Part shown: piece by piece, positions 54,258 to 63,832 of the stretch
Layout of the letters: every line of letters begins with the position of its first letter
How positions within the stretch are numbered: position 1 is the stretch's first letter
Assembly: GCA_023213315.1 (NCBI GenBank)
Contig: JAKCPI010002769.1
Coordinates: 1 to 64,000 of the forward strand
DNA: 64,000 bases
Direction: 5' to 3'
Source of the DNA: Euborellia annulipes
Taxonomy: Eukaryota; Arthropoda; Insecta; Dermaptera; Anisolabididae
Notes under the pieces: generated by a model
Told to the model about the DNA's origin: nothing
The model's input: the letters and a program-made list of their open reading frames with translations, nothing else
Database searches by the model: none
Program-made: the position numbers and the translations under genes

Positions 54258-55116
54258 CTCTTGTTTGGTTTTTTCAATGAGAAAAACAATAGAATAAATA
54301 TAAGTAGCTATATATGCCAAAAAAATATAAAATACCGCGATAGTTTGAGAATGTATCTCCTCGAATCCGAAAATAAATAAACTCAAAAAAAATAAAAAGA
54401 AAATTACAAAAAGTATAGTTAAAAGAAAATTAACCAAAACTTTCCATTGATAGACCGAAAATATTTTCTCGCTTAGATTATATAATTTAATATATTCAAA
54501 TTGTAAATGATTATTCCACTTGTGGTTTGTTAATTGTGAGTTTAATCCCGAAAAATAACAATATAAAATATATTCCAACGAAATAAATGAAAAGATATAA
54601 AAAAATTCAAAAATACTTATTAGAGATAAATTAAAATTTAATAATACCGAAAGAAAGATAGATTTTTCTGTTGATTGAATATTTTTTAATCCACGCAACA
54701 ATACGATTAGTACAGCAAAATAAAAAGACCAAATATTAAATTTAATAAAACGGGAGATTCGAGGAATACAATTCTGATAATAGGATTTTGCATCTGCAAG
54801 TTCTGTACACATCATCCACATCTCCGAAATTTTTTTATGACTTCTCGTGGTACTGTACAAGTTTATCCCGAGCGAGATCATTAGTGTAATTCGCGCTAAT
54901 AAAAGTACCAGGTTTTTTAAAGAATTCAATCACATGTATTAGACTTGATACCAAAAGGACTAGTAGAGTGAACATAAGCAAAATCCTTCCGAAAATGAAG
55001 AAACCACGTGACCGACGGATTACCCGACATCCTGGCTCTCCGATCAAATCAAACGAATTTATTCCTAATAATTTCGATGGGAATAAGTAAGGTCGTGTTG
55101 CCCTTAGAAAATCCAT
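54258..55116 (-). pseudogene. Gr variable exon B5 (class B), one frameshift
   Basis: It starts MDFLRATRPYLFPSKLLGIN (an upstream in-frame ATG would add 12 codons) and ends IEKTKQE at donor GAG|GTAAGT. The length of 859 nt is one over a multiple of three. The break lies near 54925-54940, between the first TM and LNSLKNLVLLL: the upstream frame runs on as HVIEFFKKPGT, whereas homology resumes in another frame. The rest is open (TELADAKSYY, FSVYQWKV). A single indel in a T/A-rich stretch suggests recent loss or a sequence error. The TCAGAGTG 5' motif is missing. Confidence 0.83.
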
Positions 55117-55384
55117 GGCCAAAACTCGTTTAAGGTATTGAAAACAATTCAACTAAATTAACTACCTAATATTGAATTGATATTTTAATGGTAATTATTA
55201 TAATTAGTAAATTAATTTGAAAGCTAATCGATCAATCAATGTTTTCTCTTCGATTTCTGGACGCTTTTGGGTTTAAAACGAATGAAGAGAAATTTCATAA
55301 ACTAAAAACAGATCGTCGCTTAACGCGAGTCGAAATCTAAGAATTTTGGTGTTAAGTGCTCCATGAAACAAGACTTAGACTTAC

Positions 55385-56245
55385 CTCTTGCTTTGTCTTC
55401 TCAAATAAAATAACAAAACAGGTCATACAACTTATGGAATAAGATAAATAAATATAAAACATTTTACTATTAAGTTCTTCACACTCTTGAACTCCTAAGG
55501 CACACAAACTCAAATAAAATATTAAAAAGATTATAAATATTGTGCTTAATAAGAAATTAACCACCAAATTGATTTCGTAAATTGAGAAAAGTTTTTCATT
55601 TAAATTATGTAATTTAATAGATTCATATTTCGTTAAAAGCACCAAATGTTTATTTAAAGATTCATTTTCTAGTTTAAAGTTTAATACCGAAAAATATAAA
55701 AATATGATAAACTCTAACGTAATAAATGAACTTAAATGAAAGTACGTTAAACAATTTATTAGGAAGAATATTAGTTTAGATAACAAGTAACCGATGATAT
55801 TGGGTGTTTCAAAATTGCTATCGAGGTTTCCGATCCAAAGCATTAGAGTAATAAATATGAAACTGAGCGTGTAGAATTGAATAAAACGCGATATTTTTGG
55901 AAGACAATCAGAGAAATTAATATCAGCAAGTTCTGCACATGTCTTCCATATTTCGGAGATATTTTTCTGGTAGCGCGTCGTCACCATCAAGATCAACAGA
56001 AGTGTGATCTGTATTGTAAACATCTCAAACACCGCCACTAGATTTAACAAAGAATTTAACTCGTTAAAGAAACATGCCAGGGTAATCATAAATATTAGAA
56101 AAACAAGTAAGACTCTTCCAAAAATAAAGTTTCCACGTCGATGGCGAATTATTCGGCATCCTGGTTTACCGATTAAATCAAATGAATTTATTCCGAAAAA
56201 TTTAGAAGGAATTAAAAAAAGTCTGGTAGCCTTTATGAAGTCCAT
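55385..56245 (-). CDS. Gr variable exon B6 (class B)
   Basis: 287 codons, intact, from MDFIKATRLFLIPSKFFGIN to ILFEKTKQE at donor GAG|GTAAGT; the predicted product is 369 residues. It has SFDLIGKPGCRIIRHRRG, AELADINFSD (shorter than ADTKSHFRNY of its relatives) and LFSIYEINLVVNF. The CALGVQECEELNS loop before the last TM is shared only with relic B3. The gap to the next exon start (B5, 55116 by the aligned start) is 268 bp, too short for constant-type exons and their introns. TTCAGAGTGTTTTCGTC precedes the ATG. Confidence 0.88.
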
Positions 56246-56416
56246 GACGAAAACACTCTGAAGAGCTTCTAAGAACCACTAATGAAATATCAATATATCG
56301 ATTGAATTAATTAATGTAAGTTTTGATATACATATTGCAATAAGTATATTAAAAAACCTTTGACCAAGATCAACATAGCCAAATATTCCACAAAAGATTA
56401 CTCATAAATTACTCAC

Positions 56417-57292
56417 CTCTTGTCTGGTTTGTTCGAGGCGAATGACATAGGAGACAATACAGAGGATCGAATAAGCCATAAGAAACAAAAATATTATTAA
56501 ATCTTCGAATAACATGTAAATATTCTCCATAGCAACTAAACTCAATAAAAATATTAAAAATATGCATAAAATTAAGCATGAAAGAAACACAATCACCACT
56601 TTCCATTCGTAAATGGAGAATAATTGTTCATTTAAATTCAGTAATTGAATATGTTCCAATTTCCTTTGTGTTATTAAGTATTTATCCAAAGGTTTATTTG
56701 TTAATTCCATGTTTAATCCTGTGAAATAACAACTTAAGATGAATTCCAATGACATAAAAGAACCGATATGGTAACATTCATACAAATATATTAGAGAAAA
56801 AATCATATATAATGCTATTAAAATCAAAATTTCGAGAATATCATTGGAATTGATGCTTAATTTTATGGCGTTGATCCATCCAAAAAGGAGTAAAGAAAAA
56901 AATATAAATGTGTGGTATTTAAAAAAACGTCTGATTTTCGGAAGGTAGTTTCTGAAATGTGACTTGGTATCAGCAAGTTCTGCGCAGGTCCTCCATATCT
57001 CCGAAATATTTTTGTGATAATAACACGTTACAATTAGAATCAATCCAAGAGAGATCTGTATTGTAAATATCTCAAACATCAGTACTAAATTTAATAAATT
57101 CTTTAACTTTTGTAAGAAAAATGACATGAGAATTATTGATATGAGAAAAACAAGTACAACTCTGCCTAAAATAAAAAATCCCCATTGAGGACGAATAATT
57201 CGACATCCTGGTTCACCAATCAAATCAAACGAATTTATTCCTAATAATTTAGCAGGAATTAAGAAAATTCGGGTGATCTTTATAAAGTCCAT
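56417..57292 (-). CDS. Gr variable exon B7 (class B)
   Basis: 292 codons, intact, from MDFIKITRIFLIPAKLLGIN to IRLEQTRQE at donor GAG|GTGAGT; the predicted product is 374 residues. The motifs are SFDLIGEPGCRIIRPQWG, AELADTKSHF and LFSIYEWKV, with TRQE for TKQE at the border. The exon B6 ATG lies only 171 bp beyond this donor, so no private C-terminal exons are possible in between. Its 5' flank has ATTCAGAGTGTTGTCGTC and the ATCGATTGAATTAAT-like block. It is most similar to B2 and B4. Confidence 0.88.
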
Positions 57293-57627
57293 GACGACAA
57301 CACTCTGAATATAACATCTAAAGGCATATCACTCTATCGATTGAATTAATGATTGAAATTAATTACTATCGTGTAGGTCTTAATCTAATACATTAAGAAT
57401 ATTAATAATCAATAAGTTTATATCAGAACAAAAAAGTTGTTATATAAAATGCAAGAATTGATTAAATTTGCGCAATGTCCTCAAAAGACTTAGAAAATTG
57501 AGCAAGTCTGCAGAATATCAGATCATTTACCACAAGTCTATCAGTAACCTTATCAATAACAAAACAAATCATTGCCATGACAAATATGTTAGCAGAAGTT
57601 TATTTACAAACAAATTCTTTTACTCAC
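57293..57627. other. B7 5' flank and unclassified sequence
   Basis: About 335 bp: the B7 upstream block, then AT-rich sequence. The last ~60 bp (57560-57627) match the sequence downstream of the B8 donor, forming the 3' flank of relic B8r. Confidence 0.5.
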
Positions 57628-57680
57628 CTAGTATTTTTGAGAAGAATAACAAAAGAGATTGCACAGTCCAATATTCAACA
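57628..57680 (-). pseudogene. Gr variable exon relic B8r (last ~50 bp and donor)
   Basis: On the minus strand this reads TTGTGC-like text followed by AATCTCTTTTGTTATTCTTCTC and then a GTGAGTAAAAG donor. It matches the last codons of B8 (CAISFVTLLENT) but has lost several bases before the donor. The matching 3' flank extends over ~60 bp. The LINE at 57659-59095 begins where the match ends, so the rest of this duplicated exon was probably lost or displaced with that insertion. Confidence 0.7.
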
Positions 57681-59095
57681 TAATGATAGAAGACATAGAA
57701 GATGAACTAATGGATACAAACATAGAAGGTACGGTAATCGGAAGAGAGAAGATATGGTGTTTAAAATTTGCTGATGACATTGTTATGTTTGCGGATTATA
57801 GGGAGGAAATGAAAGTTCTTAAACATCTGGAAAAATACACTAAATGCAACGAACTAGAGATAACACGTCTAAAACAAAAATATTAGTGTTCAAAAAAGAG
57901 GAAAAAGAAAAAAACAGACGGGAATGGAAAATCGTTGAAGAAAAGATCGAAACAGCTAAAAAATATAAACACTTGGGTTTTTATGTGTCTTTGGGCGGAA
58001 GCTGGGATCTCCATATCCAGACGCAAGCAGAAAAAGGGGAAAAAATTAGCAAACCAGGAGCCTAGGAAAAAGAGGTGGGATGAACACCTTCAAGAATAAT
58101 ATAAAGCTCTTCAACAGCATCATAATGCCGATTATGCTATATGGAGGGGAAATATTTGGAATGGGAAACAGAGAAAGTTAGAGAGGGTGCAAAATAGATT
58201 TATTAAGATGTCTGAGGGGCTAGAGAGAAGCATCCCAAATTACATATTAAAAATGGAAACGGGAAGAAACATAGAAAATAAATGCAATGCTGAGAATATT
58301 TAAAATTATGAAGATGGAGCAAGGAAGATGGCCGAAAGTATGTCAGTGAGATAACCAGAGGGTGGAGATTCGAACAACCAGCTCGATGGGGGAACTTTCT
58401 AAGGAAAATTGCGCAAGAGACGGGACGCCCAGAGTTTCTAAAAAAGATAGAAGAAGGAAGAGAAGAAGAAACATTGAAGATCATGACAGACATTTTAGCA
58501 TGGTTGGAGGACCAAGACATCCAACCGTACTGGAAAGACAAAGACAAATCAACATTTTGTCTTTATTACAAGGACTTTAAGGACAGATCAATCAGAGAAG
58601 ATTACCTAGATAATACAGATATTAAAAAGCAGGACACGACGGCATGGATTAAGATGAGGTGCGGGAACTGAAGTTGGAGAGACTGTAGGCTATGTAAGGA
58701 AGGAAAATAGATTCTGCCACATATGTTACAATGTAAAGGACTGAAAGTAAAACTGACAGAAATAGAAAAAATGACAATATGTGAAGTGGCGTTGTATATC
58801 AACAATAGAAGAGGGAGCGGGCAGAGGAAGTAAGCCTCTACGAAATGAAACTCAAGAGTAGTGGAGTAGTTGTAGCCGAAACTGTCTCCACTACTCTTGA
58901 GATTCATTTCGTAGAGGCTACTTCCTGGCTGCCCGCTCCCTCTTCTATTGGAAATAGAAAAAATACTGACAGACGATTTACGAAGACAAGACTATTGGAA
59001 AAAATTACTAAAACATGCACCAGTGAGTGAAATGTGTAACCTCTGGATCAAGTGGGAAGCAGTGGTAAAGGAACTACAAACGGTGGAGTAAGACA
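57659..59095 (+). mobile_element. LINE fragment with reverse-transcriptase FADD motif
   Basis: Frameshifted plus-strand frames read: MIEDIEDELMD...; then IGREKIWCLKFADDIVMFAD, which contains the RT catalytic (Y/F)xDD box; then the NTSKTKILVF 'N..KTk.m.f' box and YKHLGF ('yLGf'). Later pieces include NRFIKMSEGLERSIPNYILK and WIKMRCGN with C-x-x-C downstream. This is the order seen in ORF2 of Jockey-like LINEs that are common in arthropods. Stops, frameshifts and a hairpin insertion (58803-58950) make it dead. Confidence 0.8.
58803..58950. repeat. Long foldback hairpin inside the LINE
   Basis: Two near-perfect inverted arms of about 63 bp (58803-58865 and 58887-58950) flank a 21-nt loop. Arm 1 begins CAATAGAAGAGGGAGCGGGC; arm 2 ends with its complement. 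It interrupts the LINE reading frame: text on the two sides continues the same ORF. AATAGAA occurs next to both ends and may be a short target duplication. Confidence 0.85.
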
Positions 59096-59265
59096 ACACT
59101 TTGAATAAAAAAATCAATTTTGTAAATAATGTATTTATATTTTGACCCTAAACCCGAAAAGAGAAGGGGTGGAACTCAAATAAATAAATACTCTATAACC
59201 ATATCAATAACAAAAGAAATCATTGCCACGACAAAGTTTATTTACAAACAAATTCTTTTACTCAC

Positions 59266-60135
59266 CTCTTGCCTGGTATTTTCGAGAAGAGTGACAAAAG
59301 AGATTGCACAAAACATTGAATAAGCTATAAGAAAGAAAAATACCACTAAAATATCAACTGGCATGTGTATTATCTCCAGAGCTACTAAACTCAGAAAAAA
59401 CATCAAAAAGATTATTAAAATTAAATTTGAAAGTAGCATTATCACCACTTTTGATTCATAAATAGAGAATATTTCTTCATTTAGACTATGTAATTGAATA
59501 TATTCCAATTTCCTTTGTGATATCGAATTTTTATTTAAAGGTTTATTTTTCAATTCCGCGTTTAATCCCGTGAAATAACAATATAAAATGTATTCCAATG
59601 TTACAAAAGATCCAAAATAATAATATTCATACAAAATTATTAATGATAAAATCAGATGAAATGCAATTGGATAAAACTCGACAATATCTGTAGATACAAT
59701 GTTCGATTTGATGTTGTTTATCCATCCAAGAAAGAAAAAAAAGTAAAATAAAAATGTATGGGAATTTATAAAACGACTGATATTCTTGAGATAGTTTCTG
59801 AAATGTGACTTGGTATCAGCAAGATTAGCGCAGATCTTCCAGATCTCTGAACGCTTCTTCTGCTGATGTATTGTTTCCATTAGGATCATAGCGAGGGACA
59901 TCTGCATTAGAATCATACCAATCATACCCACAAAGCTTAACAGATATATGATAGTGTAATAACATTGTACATGAATCATTATTATTAAGAACGCAAGAAG
60001 TATACGTCCGAAAATAAAGAATCCCCAAGATGAACGAATTACCCGACATCCCGGTTGGCCAGTCAAATAAAAAGAATGTAATCCTAAAAATTTTACTGGG
60101 ATTAATAGAAATCGAATGGCATGTAGGAAATCCAT
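59266..60135 (-). CDS. Gr variable exon B8 (class B)
   Basis: 290 codons, intact, from MDFLHAIRFLLIPVKFLGLH to TLLENTRQE at donor GAG|GTGAGT; the predicted product is 372 residues. It has SFYLTGQPGCRVIRSSWG in place of SFDLIG..., ANLADTKSHF, and IFSIYESKV near residue 220. The 5' flank lacks the TCAGAGTGTTGTCGTC motif found at B2/B4/B6/B7 but keeps an ATCGATTA-like block. It is the class B exon farthest from the constant exons (28.5 kb). Its 3' end was duplicated to form relic B8r. Confidence 0.88.
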
Positions 60136-61115
60136 AGTTTCTCTTAGAAGGGAATGCTTAATAAAGTCATATCAAGAAATCGAATAACGAGCTTATCATA
60201 ATTAATAATAGCTTTTAATCGATTACAAGTGGGAAGGCAGAGCCGAAAGAGGTGGGGATGTGGAAAAATAACATGGGTATGGGTATTTTGGTATCAGAGT
60301 GAAAGGGGTGTGTAAAATAATAAGATAGCACCATCCAATTTGAAATTCTAACTATGAATAAGAACTATTCAATCTATAGGTATAATTGCCAATCATTTGT
60401 ACGCTTCTAGGAATGGTGTGATTATCACAAAAGGTCTTAATTATGTTCTTTGTGACCAGCCCCTTTCACCTAATCCAACATAAAATAAATCATAGTACTC
60501 AAAGAAATTATTCCAAAAATTAGCGCAGAAAAGTAAAAAAATGCTTTTCTGGTATAGGTCCAACCGAATTTCTTACCCCATAATCTAAGATCTAATGATT
60601 TTAAATTCAATATCACAATCGATCAGATCAAATTTATCAAACTGAAAATTAAAACTTTGGCGATACTGGAAATTACTTGGATATAGTATAGCTGGTTGTG
60701 GAGTTCAAAATATTAAAGGAAACACTTTTTCTTTTTAATCGGCTACTGACTTATGCTCATAGATTTCGACCACAAATCACGTATTTATACTTGAGGAGTT
60801 GAATGTTCAATTCGAAATTACAATGTATCACACTGTCTAAAGAATGCTATCAAATTATCAAACAGTGTGAGAAATTCGATATCAACGTCCAACTTTGCAA
60901 ATAGAAATCCCTGATAATGGCCAATTTGTGATCGAAAAATTGAAAAGTATGTTCAATAATCCCTTGCCGATTAAAATCATTCTGAAGAAGTTTTTTCTTT
61001 TACACTCTACAATCAGCTAGACTTCAAGAATCGTATATTCCTTCATCTTACATTTTAAAGTCGAATTCTTTATGGGTGGTCTTATTCATTAATGCTTATA
61101 GATTTTAATTCATAC
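60136..61115. other. Interval between exons C1 and B8, with duplicated block
   Basis: No coding sequence is seen. The segment 60700-61115 is repeated at 63430-63832 with high similarity (for example 'caacgtccaactttgcaaatagaaatccctga'-type text in both). It forms the 3' flank of the two class C exons. Confidence 0.6.
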
Positions 61116-61931
61116 CTCATTTTTGATTTTGGTGCAGTAATAGCAGAAAAGTCCCAATTCGAAGAAGTCACAGCCAAGAGCAAATATGATTTGTAACAGT
61201 ATCATATAATCGATTTTGTTATCATAAATGATCCCCAAAAAATAACAAAACAAAACACCCACATTTCCAATAAAAATCATCAATAGATGAAATACAAATT
61301 TTATTTCATAAACAGAATATAATTTTTTCATTAAATAATGCAATTCATTAAAATCATGACGATGTAATAAATTAAAGTTCTCATTGAATGATTTCAAATA
61401 ATAAAATAAAATTAATATCAAGATTAAAAATTGTATTAAAAAAATGAGATCGTAAAATTCTAAAATGAGACAAAGAATTAAATAGAAAATTGCGGATGAT
61501 TCGGAAAAATCTACATTCCAATCGTGTATGAGATCTATAAAGAAGTTCATAATTATACAGAGACCAAGAATAAACAAAGAAATTTGCGGAATTTGTTTTA
61601 GATATGGTGTTGGACGTTTATCCGCGTATTTCATGAATTTTTCGTAGATTAATTGAATATCCTTGGAATAGAAAATGGATGAGAAAAGAGAGATTAATAT
61701 TCCTGAAATATATATGATATCTAAAAGGAAAAGAACGAAATCCCGAAGGCTTGTGATCGACCAGAGAAGAGTCCAGACTAAGAATATTAGAATTAACAGT
61801 AAAAGAAACGTCCTTCCTAAAAAATATCTTTTCGATTTTTGATTGAGACGATCACCAATGGGTTTGAAATCTATTAATCCCAAAAATCGTGAAGGAATGA
61901 AAATAAATCGAGTTGCTTTGATAAAATCCAT
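61116..61931 (-). CDS. Gr variable exon C1 (class C)
   Basis: 272 codons, intact, from MDFIKATRFIFIPSRFLGLI to CTKIKNE at donor GAG|GTATGA; the predicted product is 354 residues. It shares the N-terminal MDFIKATR..FIPS+FLG frame with class B, but the basic segment after it is GDRLNQKSKR and the loop is MKYADKRPTPY. The helix-end signature LYSVYEIKFVF corresponds to the SIYE/RIYE box of classes A and B. It is shorter than the other classes mainly through reduced loops. The border KNE-ANRT fits the constant exon. The donor differs from the A/B types but matches that of constant exon 2. Confidence 0.86.
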
Positions 61932-63832
61932 CGTAAAACTAAATTTAAGTTAAATATAAAACATTGAACTTGTCATAATCAATAATCTGATTAACGAAAA
62001 TGCATCTTTTGAACAATAATAGAATTAACGACGATTTTTTTTTACTATTTACTTTTTCTTACCTCTATATGTGTTAATATATAGAGAGAAAAAGTATTTG
62101 ATTTATGTCAAAAATTCGATGTCGAGATTTTGATGGATATACAATGACATATTAGGTTTGTTCGTTTTTCGCAATTGGATGCACATTGGATGCCCATTGC
62201 CCGAAATGTGCTTAAAACGTTGCTTGATTAGAAAAAGTGGGCGTTAGGACGGAGTTAGGGTAACTTCCTCTTAGTTTGATTCTATCCATTCTATCCTTGG
62301 GTAATTTCGCAGGTGTTTGGTTCAAAATTGAGCATCCATGGGCAAGTTCCCTAGTCCAGCCCCTCAAGCAAGTGGGCGGAGCCTGGTAAGCACTTGCCCG
62401 CTCCCAGGTGTTTGATTTTCTCGCTTTGGGTGCCAGCGGACGCCAAAATTTACTTTAGAGCATGTGTAAATATAGGGTAAGAGAAAGTTCTACAGCTTGA
62501 AGTTAGCGACAAGTTAGTGCGGTACAATTCTTTAGAAAAACTCATGTTCGCTTCGAAGAGTTGCTACCTTAAGGTTATTGAGTTTTTAGGGTGGTAAAGT
62601 GGCTTACTACTTTATCGACAAGTAGGCGGAAACATATGCTAATTGAAGGAAAACATGTGCGAGTCGTGTTTTGTCTGGTAAGGTCTGGGTAAGGTTTCGG
62701 GCAGCCCAAAGCACACCCTAGAACAGCACAAGAGCATCCAAAAGTAGCCTGAGGGCTATGTTAGTTTTCACATAGCAAGGGCGTGAGAAGGCGTGTATCT
62801 GGGGAAATGTGGACTTGGGCTACTTGTGCCCATCCACGTCGGGCTTGAAACAAACAAAGCTATTATGTCGACACAAAAAATCTGGTGTGACAAGTACAGA
62901 ACACAACTTTCGATTACCGAAGATAGAGTTGATCAGATGCCCGTTTTTTGGGACGATTGAGATATGCTCGAAATTGAATTGTTAGACCATCATGTTTGGT
63001 CCTCTTCTCTGGTTGCCTGAAGACCTTTTTCATCAAAGCCTCTGATCGTTTCCTTTCTGTCTCTAAGACTTATGATGCTAAAAACCAAGATACAGGTTTG
63101 CATTCATTTGTAGGATCTGATTGTGAAACGGAATGTCTGTCCCTATTTTGGATTATTGTCCTCTGCCACCTATGATCAAATCTAGAAAAACATTTTGTTT
63201 AGTTGCTTCGTATAAGCTGGGGCTTAGTAAATCAAGCAAGTCGAGTTCCTTAATGGTCTCTACTGGATCTACAAAGTCGTAGTAAAGAAATTCAACAACA
63301 TACCAATCGCCACTGTGTTATTTGTGTGAAATTGTTATTTAGATCTTGTACGTCGTTTGTATTTGAGGTTAGGTGAAGGTCGTAGTCAAGGTTTTTGATA
63401 ATAGCCTTCAAAACGAATCTCGGAGTAGAATGTAAAATATTAAAGAAAAAACTTTTTCTTTTTAATCTGCACACAGATTTCTTTGTTTCCCAAATCAGGG
63501 ATTTCCACTGGAAGAATTGAATGTTCAAATCGAAACCACAATCAATGTATCACGCTGTTTATCTAAAGAAATCATCAAACAGTGCGAGAGATTCGTTATC
63601 AACGTCCAACTTTGCAAATAGAAATCCCTGAAAATGGCCAATTTGTGGTCGAAACTTTGAAAAGCATGTTCAAAAATCACTTGCCGATTAAAATCATTCT
63701 GAAGAAGTTTTTTCTTTTACACTCTACAATCAGCTAGACTTCAAGAATCGTATATTCCTTCATCTTCCATTTCAAAGTCGAATTCTTTATGGGTGATCTT
63801 ATTCATTAATGCTTATAGATTTTAATTCATAC
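61932..63832. other. Interval between exons C2 and C1
   Basis: This holds an R1 element (62051-62928) with an unrelated interior. About 62930-63420 shows no feature I can name. The duplicated 3' flank of class C lies at 63430-63832. A 78-codon ORF at 63292-63528 is not recognisable. Confidence 0.5.
62051..62928 (+). repeat. R1 repeat, copy with unrelated interior
   Basis: It starts with the R1 palindromic head (ACTTTTTCTTACC...ATATAGAGAGAAAAAGTATT) and the R1 text 'gtcaaaaattcgatgtcgag'. It ends with the R1 tail 'gtcgacacaaaaaatctgg'. The ~730 bp between differ from the other R1 copies, so ends are conserved while interiors are exchanged, as in non-autonomous elements. Confidence 0.65.

Noticed and set aside
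34351..55116. Annotating each variable exon as an intronless complete gene
   Set aside because: All open frames run only a few residues past a strong donor at the same homologous codon and lack TM7 and the signature motif.
31334..61931. Odorant receptor (Or) or another seven-TM family instead of Gr
   Set aside because: The TYLVILLQF ending, the ANRT...EE loop and three phase-0 C-terminal introns are Gr-type; Or proteins lack this combination.
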